Source: Actinomycetaceae bacterium
GTDB taxonomy: Bacteria > Actinomycetota > Actinomycetes > Actinomycetales > Actinomycetaceae
DNA length: 64,000 bases
Direction: 5' to 3'
Assembly (NCBI GenBank): GCA_030532405.1
Contig: JAUNLF010000002.1
Span: 124,001-188,000 of the forward strand
A program made the translations under genes and the position numbers. Shown here piece by piece: positions 8,285 through 16,034 of this stretch (position 1 is its first letter; each line of letters starts with the position of its first letter). The notes below the pieces were generated by a model that searched no databases, had not been told where the DNA came from, and saw nothing but the letters and a program-made list of their open reading frames with translations.

Positions 8285-8962
8285 ATGCAAACCACCATCC
8301 ACGTCATGCGTCACGGCGAGGTTCACAACCCGACAGCGATCCTTTACGGGCGTCGGCCAGGATTCCGATTGAGCACTCTTGGGCAACGCATGGCTCAGCG
8401 TGTTGCTGACGTCCTCAAGGAATCAGGCCACGAAATCACGGGAGTTGTCGCCTCCCCTCTTCTACGAGCACAGCAAACTGCCGCCCCAACTGCGCGCGCG
8501 TTTAACGTGCCGCTGGAGTCGGATTCCCGGCTGATTGAAGCGTGGAATTCGTTTGAGGGCGTGGCTGTGAATAAGAACCGGGCGATGCTCGCGCACCCGA
8601 AGTATTGGAAGCGCTACATCAACCCGTTCAAACCGTCGTGGTCCGAGCCGTACGCGGATCTTGTACAGCGCATGACCGCCGCCGTGTCGGATGCTCTGCG
8701 CAAGTACGAGGGTGGGGAAGTGCTCATGGTTTCGCATCAGCTTCCCATCTGGACGCTACGGTCTTTTGCTGAAAATCGGCCGTTGTGGCACGATCCGCGC
8801 AAGCGTGAATGCGCCCTGGCGTCCTTGACAAGTTTTCAGTTTGATGGCGCCACGTTGCAGTCCGTTACCTATTGGGAGCCTGCCGCCGAGCTACTTGAAG
8901 AAGCCGCTGACATGGTTCCGGGCACGTCGGCCGCCGAGACTGCTGTAGCAGACGATAATTAA
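8285..8962 (+). CDS. Histidine phosphatase family protein (phosphoglycerate mutase-like)
   Basis: A 225-residue protein with the catalytic RHGE signature near the N-terminus (MRHGEVHNP, His10 as phospho-acceptor) and a second conserved His in VSHQLPIW (about residue 155). The opening MQTTIHVMRHGEV and the GRRPGFRLS block match the actinobacterial phosphoglycerate-mutase-like proteins exemplified by M. tuberculosis Rv0525 (from memory). True substrate unknown; a small-molecule phosphatase is more likely than a glycolytic mutase. It starts 58 bp after the bS22 stop, behind that gene's terminator. Confidence 0.85.
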   Translation: MQTTIHVMRHGEVHNPTAILYGRRPGFRLSTLGQRMAQRVADVLKESGHEITGVVASPLLRAQQTAAPTARAFNVPLESDSRLIEAWNSFEGVAVNKNRAMLAHPKYWKRYINPFKPSWSEPYADLVQRMTAAVSDALRKYEGGEVLMVSHQLPIWTLRSFAENRPLWHDPRKRECALASLTSFQFDGATLQSVTYWEPAAELLEEAADMVPGTSAAETAVADDN

Positions 8963-9071
8963 CGAGGGCGTGCTGGCCTCCCTCCGGGTGAAGCCGCGCT
9001 CGGGTGGGTGATTCTAACAGCCGCCAGCTAGCCGTGAGGACGCTTTCCCTGCTGCGCACGCTTTTTTAGAA

Positions 9072-9113
9072 AACGTGACATTCAATAAAATTATGATGCA
9101 CAAATGTGACGTT
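9072..9113. promoter_or_regulatory. Inverted repeat upstream of the DeoR-family gene (candidate operator)
   Basis: AACGTGACATT (9072-9082) and AATGTGACGTT (9103-9113) are inverted copies matching at 10 of 11 positions, with an AT-rich centre. A further GTGACACAATAAGG follows directly. The site lies 41-83 bp upstream of the regulator's start, where an autoregulatory operator would be expected. Function is inferred. Confidence 0.4.
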
Positions 9114-9154
9114 GTGACACAATAAGGACTCGTAACAGACACTTCGGAGTTCAA

Positions 9155-9961
9155 ATGACTAGACCAGCCAAGGCATCCCACTCGGGTTCGCGCACAACCG
9201 TTGACCAGTCAGAGCGGCGCAATGAAATCGCTGCGCACGTGATGGAAGCGGGCGAAGTTTCAGTTGAGGAACTGGCTGAATTTTGCGGCGTGTCAATCAT
9301 GACGGTCTACCGTGACGTAGCGGTCTTGGAAAGCGCGGGCGTTGTTCACCGCAACCGCGGCAAGGTCGTGGCATCGGCGTCGGGCCTGCACGAAGCGACC
9401 GCTCGGTACCGGCTGTCTCAAGAATCCCCTGAAAAAGAGGAGATGGCGCGCGCTGTCGCCCCGCACATTGCGCCGGGAAGCTCCGTGTTGTTGGATGATT
9501 CCACTTCGGGTGTTTGGGTGCTTCGCGAGCTGAAAGAGATCTCGTCGCTCTCTGTTGTAACGAACTCCTTGCTAGTGGCCTCCGAGCTGCAGGGGAGCAC
9601 AAGGCACTCGCTGCTCTTGCTTGGTGGCGAGTACCAGGCGTGGGCGGCCGCAACCATGGGGCCGCTAACCATTCGTAACCTTGAGGGCATCCACGCTGAC
9701 GTTTGCGTAATTTCCGCGTCGGGCGTGCGCGACGACCTCGTATATCACCCCTATGACGACGTGGCGGCCGTTAAGTCGAAGATGATGGAAGTCGCTGAAA
9801 AAACGATCCTTTTGTTGGATCACACGAAGTTCAAGCGTCGCGCCCTGCACGCCTTTGGAAAACTAACCGACATCGACCTGGTTGTCGTCGACTCAAAGAC
9901 AGACCCCGACGACATCAAACGCCTACAGGACCTGGGTGTGGAAGTCCTCGTCGGCAAGTAA
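9155..9961 (+). CDS. DeoR-family sugar-responsive transcriptional regulator
   Basis: A 268-residue regulator. After a polar N-terminal tail, residues 20-75 form the DeoR winged helix (RRNEIAAHVMEAGEVSVEELAEFCGVS, then MTVYRDVAVLESAGVVHRNRG). Residues 90-268 form the DeoRC sensor domain with the DDST, TNS, GGEY and DHTKF blocks, which in this family binds phosphorylated sugars. It heads an island of sugar or polyol phosphate genes on the same strand and is the obvious candidate to control it. It ends in a strong terminator, so it is transcribed separately from the rpiB-type gene downstream. Confidence 0.92.
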   Translation: MTRPAKASHSGSRTTVDQSERRNEIAAHVMEAGEVSVEELAEFCGVSIMTVYRDVAVLESAGVVHRNRGKVVASASGLHEATARYRLSQESPEKEEMARAVAPHIAPGSSVLLDDSTSGVWVLRELKEISSLSVVTNSLLVASELQGSTRHSLLLLGGEYQAWAAATMGPLTIRNLEGIHADVCVISASGVRDDLVYHPYDDVAAVKSKMMEVAEKTILLLDHTKFKRRALHAFGKLTDIDLVVVDSKTDPDDIKRLQDLGVEVLVGK

Positions 9962-10008
9962 ACGGCATCGATAGCACTTTGTAGCTAGACGCCTTTAACT
10001 GAATCAGT

Positions 10009-10051
10009 CCCCATTAGTCGGCCCACAAGCTGGTAACTAATGGGGATTTTT
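10009..10051 (+). terminator. Intrinsic terminator after the DeoR-family gene
   Basis: A perfect 10-bp stem, CCCCATTAGT (10009-10018) with ACTAATGGGG (10036-10045), followed by ATTTTTAT. Confidence 0.9.
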
Positions 10052-10190
10052 ATGTGACCGCGATCTCAAAGCGCGTGGAAAAATGCTCAAAAGTGGGAAG
10101 TTAACACAAATACTGGTGAAACTCCCTTAAACGATGGTATCTTTACTTGTGAAGGTTCTGGTCAAACTTAAACTCCAAGGAGGGAGACTT

Positions 10191-10685
10191 ATGGGTTTCA
10201 GAATCGTCGTCGCAGCTGACATTGCAGGCTACGACTACAAAGAGGTTTTGAAGAAAGACCTTGAAGCTGACGAACGCGTAGATGAAGTTATCGACGCCGG
10301 CGTCGGCAAAGATGAAGACATCGACTACCCGCACGTGGCCGTGAAAGCTGCGCGCATGATTGCTGACGGAAAAGCAGACCGCGGCCTGTTCGTCTGCGGC
10401 ACCGGAATGGGTGTCGCCATGTCCGCGAACAAGGTACCCGGAATTAGGGCGTCAGTAGCGCACGACTCGTTCTCGGTTGAACGCCTCGTCCTATCAAACA
10501 ATGCCCAAGTCCTAACCTTTGGACAAAGAGTGATCGGCCTTGAACTCGCAAGGCGCCTCGCAAAGGAATGGCTCGGCTACGAATTTGATCCAAATTCCCA
10601 TTCTGCCCCAAAAGTAGCGGCTTTGGAGTCATATGACACCGGAAAGACCGATTCGGAGGCGGACGAAATCGAGGGGTGTAGCTAA
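10191..10685 (+). CDS. RpiB/LacAB-family sugar-phosphate isomerase
   Basis: A 164-residue aldose-ketose isomerase of the RpiB family. I place the start at ATG 10191 because AAGGAGGG (10177-10184) precedes it; an upstream ATG at 10134 would add 19 residues of non-family sequence. The active-site segment [16 protein letters not shown] (Cys and Thr of the CGTG motif) and the [22 protein letters not shown] block are present. The latter block and the C-terminal extension resemble the tetrose-phosphate isomerases EryI/DerI (D-erythrulose 4-phosphate to D-erythrose 4-phosphate) more than housekeeping ribose-5-phosphate isomerase B. That refinement is from memory and is tentative. Confidence 0.85.
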   Translation: MGFRIVVAADIAGYDYKEVLKKDLEADERVDEVIDAGVGKDEDIDYPHVAVKAARMIADGKADRGLFVCGTGMGVAMSANKVPGIRASVAHDSFSVERLVLSNNAQVLTFGQRVIGLELARRLAKEWLGYEFDPNSHSAPKVAALESYDTGKTDSEADEIEGCS

Positions 10686-10764
10686 CCTTATTGCACGTAT
10701 GTGCACAACGTGTGGCATGTGCGAAAAATACAAAACTTTTAAGTAGGGTCTAAAAGTCAGTATG

Positions 10765-10801
10765 TTTCGCGTTTGACACAAAAATCACATCCAACGCGAA
10801 A
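10765..10801. promoter_or_regulatory. Inverted repeat around a -35 box upstream of the membrane protein (candidate operator)
   Basis: TTTCGCGTT (10765-10773) and AACGCGAAA (10793-10801) are perfect 9-bp inverted arms. The first overlaps TTGACA (10773-10778), a consensus -35 box, so a bound repressor would block the promoter of the downstream transporter-like gene. No good -10 is evident at 17 bp. Confidence 0.45.
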
Positions 10802-10851
10802 ATTCCCATACCCGATAGTTACGAACTATCAAAGATCAATAAGGTGGACAT

Positions 10852-11829
10852 ATGACTCCTGATGCAGCCTTGACATTCCTAGGAAATATGGATTTGTTCT
10901 GGCTTATCGCCGCCGCTGGCGGTGGCTTCATTGGCGCCGCAATCGGCGCTAACGTTGCCTTCGGTATGACCGGCGTTTTCATCTTCCTAGCATTCGGCAT
11001 CACCATGGCCACGGGCTCTGACGTAGGTTTCAGCTACCTAGCCTTCGGACCTCTGTTTGGCCCTCACATCGCATTCGCAGGCTCCGCTGCCGCAGCCGCA
11101 TACGCTGCAAAGAAGGGCGAGCTTAAAGAAACCGGCGCGGGCCGTGACCTCAACACCGCTCTGGCTGGTCTAGGCCAACCCGACGTTCTTGTCGTCGGCG
11201 CTGCCTTCGGTATCGTCGGTTACATCATCAACAACCTGATCGCCCTGATCCCGTGGTTCGGTTCGAACACGGACACGGTCGCTCTGACCGTTGTCATCCA
11301 GGGCATCATCACCCGTATCGCCTTCGGTAAGACCGCACCGTTCGCTTGGGCATCCGAGCTGACCGGTGACAAGCACTGGATTCCGTGGCAAGAAAAGCCG
11401 AAGCAGTGGGTTACCATTGGCCTCTTCGGCGGCCTCCTCGGTGCGGGCATCTCGCTGATGGTTTACTACTACGCTGCCTCCGGTCTCGACGCTGATACCG
11501 CTGGCATCCTGTTCGCAAACGCTAAGACCCTACCGTTCGCATTCTCGGCACTGACGATCTTCCTGCTCTCCTGGGGCGTCACGGTTCCGGTTACCCACCA
11601 CATCACCATCATCGGTGGTTTGGCTGGCGTGACCTTCTTCGAAGCCATGGGTGGTAACGGTGTTCTAGCCCTGCTCCTCGGCGCTGTCTTCGGCCTAATG
11701 TCGGCAGCAATCGGCGAGCTCGGCAACCGCGCTTGCTACGCACCTGGCGACACGCACATTGATCCGCCGGCCTTCGCTATCTGGCCGTCCACGACAATCG
11801 TCCTGGTACTTGGATCTCTCATTGCGTAA
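10852..11829 (+). CDS. Polytopic membrane protein of unassigned family; candidate transporter of the sugar/polyol island
   Basis: A 325-residue integral membrane protein with about nine hydrophobic segments (near residues 13-35, 37-52, 56-80, 104-128, 137-156, 182-205, 218-240, 245-290 as two segments, and 308-325). It is rich in small residues (GGGFIGAAIGANVAFG, FGGLLGAGIS, LLLGAVFGLMSAAIGELGN) and has an intramembrane-type THH in the seventh segment. I do not recognise MFS, ABC, PTS, SSS or TRAP signatures. As the only membrane protein in an island of isomerase, kinases and dehydrogenase it is the likely importer, but an exporter or sensor role is possible. It has its own upstream region with a candidate operator and is followed by a long hairpin. 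Confidence 0.7.
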   Translation: MTPDAALTFLGNMDLFWLIAAAGGGFIGAAIGANVAFGMTGVFIFLAFGITMATGSDVGFSYLAFGPLFGPHIAFAGSAAAAAYAAKKGELKETGAGRDLNTALAGLGQPDVLVVGAAFGIVGYIINNLIALIPWFGSNTDTVALTVVIQGIITRIAFGKTAPFAWASELTGDKHWIPWQEKPKQWVTIGLFGGLLGAGISLMVYYYAASGLDADTAGILFANAKTLPFAFSALTIFLLSWGVTVPVTHHITIIGGLAGVTFFEAMGGNGVLALLLGAVFGLMSAAIGELGNRACYAPGDTHIDPPAFAIWPSTTIVLVLGSLIA

Positions 11830-11848
11830 CGCAAACTAAACACAACCG

Positions 11849-11895
11849 CAATGGGTGCCGGTCGGAATCGTTAGCTCGGTCCCCGGCACCCATTG
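11849..11895 (+). terminator. Long stem-loop after the membrane protein gene
   Basis: A perfect 13-bp stem, CAATGGGTGCCGG (11849-11861) with CCGGCACCCATTG (11883-11895), and a 21-nt loop. There is no U-tract, so it may be a U-less terminator or an mRNA-stabilising or attenuating structure between the transporter-like gene and the HAD gene. Confidence 0.55.
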
Positions 11896-11999
11896 TCGTA
11901 CTCGCACACAAGAAGCCTTGGATGTGGGCAACTTCGCGAGTGGTCGCGCATACAACAGTGGTGAGCCCAGCTCGCCCTCAAAAATGAACATGGGAAAAC

Positions 12000-12863
12000 A
12001 TGACTGACACAACTTCTCATTTGAAATTCCCCACCCAGTTTTACGACGCATACATATTCGACATGGATGGGACGATCTACCTCGGCGACCACTTACTGCC
12101 GGGTGTCAAACGACTTATTGAAGAACTGCGCAGACGAAACCTGCCGGTTCGATACCTTTCAAACAACCCCACTAAAGACCCGCAGCAGTACGTCGAAAAG
12201 CTGGAAAAGCTCGGACTGCCAACGGACATCTCCGAAATCGCGAACACCGTCGTCACCATGACGGCCTGGCTGAAAACGCACCACCCCGACGCCGTCGTAT
12301 TCCCAATCGCGGAAGAACCCCTCATTAACGCGTTCCGCGACGCCGGCATCCAAATGAGTGACGATCCGGAAAAGATCGACATCGTTGTCGCATCATACGA
12401 CCGCACGTTCACGTACGAAAAGCTACAAATCGCGTTCGACGCAATCTGGTTCCACAAGAGGGCAATCCTCGTCGCCACGAACCCCGACCGGTACTGCCCA
12501 TTCCCCGGCGGACGCGGCGAACCCGACTGCGCCGCCATCATCGCGGCCATCGAAGCGTGCACCCAAACCAAATGCCAAATGATCATCGGCAAACCCAACT
12601 CCGCGATGCTAGAGGCCGCCATCACCGGGCTCGACGTTGACCCGCGCAACTGCATCATGGTCGGCGACCGCCTGGGCACCGACATTCAAATGGCCGTGCA
12701 GACCGGAATGGTCTCCGCAATGCCGCTAACGGGGGACTCCACGTTACAAGAAGCGCTGGAACTGGAGGAAAAGGACCAGCCCACCTTCCTGCTCGACCGC
12801 CTCGACCGCCTGATTCCCGCGAAAGAGTGGGAACAGCTCGGGTGGAGCGAAACCGACCTGTAA
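12000..12863 (+). CDS. HAD-IIA family phosphatase (NagD/AraL-like)
   Basis: A 287-residue haloacid-dehalogenase-fold phosphatase. Motif I is FDMDGTIYLG (residues 19-28, nucleophile Asp and general acid Asp), motif II is the YLSNNPT segment, and motifs III/IV are IGKPNSAML and MVGDRLGTDIQMA. The C2 cap between motifs II and III is typical of NagD, AraL and phosphoglycolate-type enzymes. B. subtilis AraL, a promiscuous sugar-phosphate phosphatase, lies beside AraM in an arabinose operon; here the HAD gene precedes an AraM-like gene and two FGGY kinases. A role in removing dead-end phosphorylated intermediates fits but is inferred. Confidence 0.88.
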   Translation: MTDTTSHLKFPTQFYDAYIFDMDGTIYLGDHLLPGVKRLIEELRRRNLPVRYLSNNPTKDPQQYVEKLEKLGLPTDISEIANTVVTMTAWLKTHHPDAVVFPIAEEPLINAFRDAGIQMSDDPEKIDIVVASYDRTFTYEKLQIAFDAIWFHKRAILVATNPDRYCPFPGGRGEPDCAAIIAAIEACTQTKCQMIIGKPNSAMLEAAITGLDVDPRNCIMVGDRLGTDIQMAVQTGMVSAMPLTGDSTLQEALELEEKDQPTFLLDRLDRLIPAKEWEQLGWSETDL

Positions 12864-12879
12864 ACCCCGCGCCGGGGTT
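12863..12879 (+). terminator. Small hairpin at the end of the HAD gene
   Basis: AACCCC (12863-12868) pairs with GGGGTT (12874-12879) around GCGCC, overlapping the stop codon. It has no U-tract. The remaining gap to 13078 contains one dispersed CGCCCTC motif copy (12941-12960) and no gene that I can support. Confidence 0.35.
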
Positions 12880-13077
12880 GCCGCGCATACCGCGCGGGCG
12901 GTTTCGCAGCGACCCCGACCGGGCAGAAATGCCGCTTAGCAGCCTCGCCCTCATACACGGTCCACAAACAAACACGACTGACCGGGCGCGGCACGCAAAC
13001 GCAACAACCCGCTTACAACTTCTCAACTAACGCGCAAGGGAGCGCGACCGAAGCAACGACGCTGAAAGGAAAAGAAA

Positions 13078-14649
13078 ATGGTAGCTCAAGGATTTGAAGG
13101 CCCGTACTTGATGGGGATCGACTACGGCACGGAATCGTGCCGCGTAGCCCTATTCGACTTAGAAGGAAAGCCGATCGGCTTCGACGCGACACCCTACAAG
13201 ACCTACCACCCGCGCCCGGGCTGGGCCGAACAGTCACCCGCGGACTGGTGGGAAGCGCTGAAAGCATCCGTGAGCAAAGTCCTCACCAACACCGGCGTGA
13301 AAGCCCACGAAATCGCGGGCATCTCTTACGACGCGACCACCATGACCGTCGTGCCCATCGACAAGGCCGGAAAAGAACTATCCAACGCGATCATGTGGAT
13401 GGACGTGCGCGCCACGAAGGAAGCGGCACGCGCATCCGAAATCGACCACTGGGCACGCCTATACAACGGCGGTGGCACGCTCGGTGCAACCGCGGAATGG
13501 TTCCCCTTCAAAGCCGCGTGGCTGCGCGCAAACGAGCGTGAAATCTACGACGCCGCCTACCGCCTGGTAGACGCACCCGACTGGGTGACCTACAAGCTAA
13601 CCGGCGAATGGTCGGTCAACATTAACTCCGCGGCTATGCGCGGATACTACAACCGCGACTACGGCGGCTGGCCCGTCGACTTCTACGAACACATCGGCTG
13701 CGGCGACGTGTTCGACAAGCTACCCGAACGCGTGCTCGACCTGGGCGAGCCCATCGGGGTTTTGACAGCGGGCGCGGCGAACGAGCTCGGCCTCGTTCCC
13801 GGAATTCCAGTCGCACAGGGTTGTGCGGACGCGTGGGCGGGCCAGATCGGCATGGGCGTAGTTAACCCCGGCCGCATCGCCGTCACCACCGGATCGTCGC
13901 AGGTGATCAACGGCCAGTCGGACAAGCCGCTACACGGCGCGGGATTCTTTGGCGGATACACGGACGGCGTGATCAAGGGTCAATACACCGTTGAGGGCGG
14001 GCTCGTATCGTCAGGTTCGGTTTTGAAGTGGTTCAAGGACGGGTTTGCGCGCGACGTGGTACAGGCGACCGAACGCGTAGGGTTGAACCCGTACCAGTAC
14101 CTCGATAAGGCTTCGGCGCATATCCCGCCGGGCTCGGAGGGCCTGATTGTGAACGAGTACTTCCAGGGCAACCGCACGCCCTACACGGATTCAAAGGCGC
14201 GCGGCATCATTTGGGGATTGTCGTTGCACCACACTCCGGAGCACTTGTACCACGCGATCCAAGAGGCGGTTTGCTACGGCACCGCGCACACGCTGAAGGC
14301 GATGGGCGATGCGGGGCTTGTGCCGAAGGAACTCGTGTTTGCCGGCGGCGCCACGAAGTCGCACGACTGGATGCAAATGCACGCGGACGTGACCGGACTG
14401 CCGGTGATTCTGACCGAGGTTGGTGACGCGGTTGTGCTGGGTTCGTGCATGTTGGCCGCCGTCGGGTCGGGTCATTACAGCTCGATCCAGGAGGCCGCGG
14501 AGAACATGGTTCACGAGAAGGAACGAATCGAGCCCAACATGGATGTTCACGAAGAGTACAAGTTCTACGTGCAGCAGTACATGGACGCTTACCCGCAAAT
14601 GCAAGACCTTATCCACAAGAGTGTCGACCACGTGGCCGAGTCGAATTAG
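13078..14649 (+). CDS. FGGY-family carbohydrate/polyol kinase
   Basis: A 523-residue ATP-dependent kinase of the FGGY family. The N-terminal phosphate-binding motif is MGIDYGTESCRVALFD (residues 11-26), the first FGGY domain runs to about 270, and the second contains TVEGGLVSSGSVLKW, the EAVCYG helix and the ADP-binding segment VFAGGATKSHDWMQMHADV. The substrate is not determined by these motifs; the family includes ribulokinases, ribitol, erythritol and glycerol kinases. The gene has a GAAAGGAAAAG site and is followed after 12 bp by the AraM-like dehydrogenase, so kinase and dehydrogenase products are made together. A phosphorylate-then-oxidise polyol route is the simplest reading. Confidence 0.88.
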   Translation: MVAQGFEGPYLMGIDYGTESCRVALFDLEGKPIGFDATPYKTYHPRPGWAEQSPADWWEALKASVSKVLTNTGVKAHEIAGISYDATTMTVVPIDKAGKELSNAIMWMDVRATKEAARASEIDHWARLYNGGGTLGATAEWFPFKAAWLRANEREIYDAAYRLVDAPDWVTYKLTGEWSVNINSAAMRGYYNRDYGGWPVDFYEHIGCGDVFDKLPERVLDLGEPIGVLTAGAANELGLVPGIPVAQGCADAWAGQIGMGVVNPGRIAVTTGSSQVINGQSDKPLHGAGFFGGYTDGVIKGQYTVEGGLVSSGSVLKWFKDGFARDVVQATERVGLNPYQYLDKASAHIPPGSEGLIVNEYFQGNRTPYTDSKARGIIWGLSLHHTPEHLYHAIQEAVCYGTAHTLKAMGDAGLVPKELVFAGGATKSHDWMQMHADVTGLPVILTEVGDAVVLGSCMLAAVGSGHYSSIQEAAENMVHEKERIEPNMDVHEEYKFYVQQYMDAYPQMQDLIHKSVDHVAESN

Positions 14650-14661
14650 AAGGAGTCAAAT

Positions 14662-16032
14662 ATGTCTAGCCAGTTAATCGAAAAAGCGCTTTCAACCGCT
14701 ACGGAAACGCGGGCGATCGAGTTTGAACGAGGCGCCGTTTCTAAGACGGGACAAATCTTTAAAGACTGCTTCCCGGGCAAGAAAGTCCTGGTCGTTGCGG
14801 ATGGGAACACGTTTGCCGCTTGCGGGGATGAGGTCGTGAGGTCGCTAGCTGAGGCCGGTGTTCCAGCTGTGGGTGAACCTTATGTTTTCCCGGGCACTCC
14901 GACGCTGTACGCGGGGTATGAAAACGTTGAGATTCTGCGCGATTTCATTGAGCCTCTGGGCGATGACGTGGTGGTGTGCTCGATCGCGTCGGGCACGCTG
15001 AATGACATTGCGAAGTTAGCGTCGGGTGAGCTTGGCCGCGAGTACATGAACGTGTGCACGGCCGCGTCTGTTGATGGTTACGCCTCGTTTGGTGCGTCTA
15101 TTGCGCGCGATGGTTTTAAGATCACGCGTTCGTGTCCCGCACCCGCCGCGCTGGTTGCGGACCTGGATGTGATGGCTGCGGCCCCACAACGCTTGACGGC
15201 CACGGGTTACGGCGACCTGATCGAGAAGATCCCCGCCGGCGCCGACTGGATCCTTGCTGACGAGCTCGGTATTGAGCCGATTGACGACTACGTTTGGGGC
15301 CTCGTACAAGGCCCGCTTCGCGACACGCTTGCAGATCCGGCGGCGATTGCCGCGGGCGATGTTGACGCGATCGCGAAGCTGGGGGAGGGCAACATCATGT
15401 CGGGCCTCGCAATGCAGGCCGCGCAGTCTTCGCGCCCCGCGTCCGGCGCGGGTCACCAGTTCTCGCACACGTGGGAAATGGAGGGCCACGGCCTTGATTG
15501 GGAGCCGCCACTATCCCACGGCTTCAAAGTCGGAGTTGGCACCGTCGCGTCTTGCGCCCTGTGGGAAGAGGCGTTGAAACTCGACCTCGAAAATATTGAT
15601 ATTGAGGACGTAGTTGCCAACACGCCCACAAGGCAAGAGGTTGAGGCGCGCGTGCGTTCGATGCAAACGGATCGGATTGTAGAAGACGCGGTCAAGCACA
15701 CGTTGGCAAAGCACCTGGAGGGCGATGAGCTTCGCGAGCGCCTGGAGAAGATCAAGGCGGCGTGGCCGGCGATTAAGGAGCGTTGCGAAGAGCAGCTCAT
15801 AAGTGCAAATGAGGTGTGGGACATGCTGAAGGCCGCCGGTGCGCCCTACCACCCGGCTATGATCAAGATCGATTGGGACCGCTTCCGTGAAACGCATATT
15901 AAGGCGCAGCAGATTCGCCCTCGATACACGGTTTTGGACCTTTTGACGGACGTCAACATGCTCGACGAGGTTGTCGAGAGGCTGTTCTCGGATGATGGTT
16001 TCTGGGGCAGCCACAAGAATCCACAGGAGTAA
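14662..16032 (+). CDS. AraM/EgsA-type sn-glycerol-1-phosphate dehydrogenase family protein
   Basis: A 456-residue metal- and NAD(P)-dependent dehydrogenase of the glycerol-1-phosphate dehydrogenase branch of the iron-containing alcohol dehydrogenase superfamily. Visible are the nucleotide-binding block SIASGTLNDIAKLAS (about 112-126), the CTAASVDGYASFGAS block with the substrate-contacting residues (about 135-150), the metal ligand Asp in TGYGDLIEK and the two metal-binding His segments, GAGHQFSHTWEMEGH and LSHGFKVG. The characterised relatives oxidise or reduce sn-glycerol 1-phosphate/dihydroxyacetone phosphate; here the flanking kinases suggest another polyol phosphate. It has an AGAAGGAG site and is followed after 2 bp by a ribulokinase-like gene. 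Confidence 0.88.
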   Translation: MSSQLIEKALSTATETRAIEFERGAVSKTGQIFKDCFPGKKVLVVADGNTFAACGDEVVRSLAEAGVPAVGEPYVFPGTPTLYAGYENVEILRDFIEPLGDDVVVCSIASGTLNDIAKLASGELGREYMNVCTAASVDGYASFGASIARDGFKITRSCPAPAALVADLDVMAAAPQRLTATGYGDLIEKIPAGADWILADELGIEPIDDYVWGLVQGPLRDTLADPAAIAAGDVDAIAKLGEGNIMSGLAMQAAQSSRPASGAGHQFSHTWEMEGHGLDWEPPLSHGFKVGVGTVASCALWEEALKLDLENIDIEDVVANTPTRQEVEARVRSMQTDRIVEDAVKHTLAKHLEGDELRERLEKIKAAWPAIKERCEEQLISANEVWDMLKAAGAPYHPAMIKIDWDRFRETHIKAQQIRPRYTVLDLLTDVNMLDEVVERLFSDDGFWGSHKNPQE

Positions 16033-16034
16033 AC

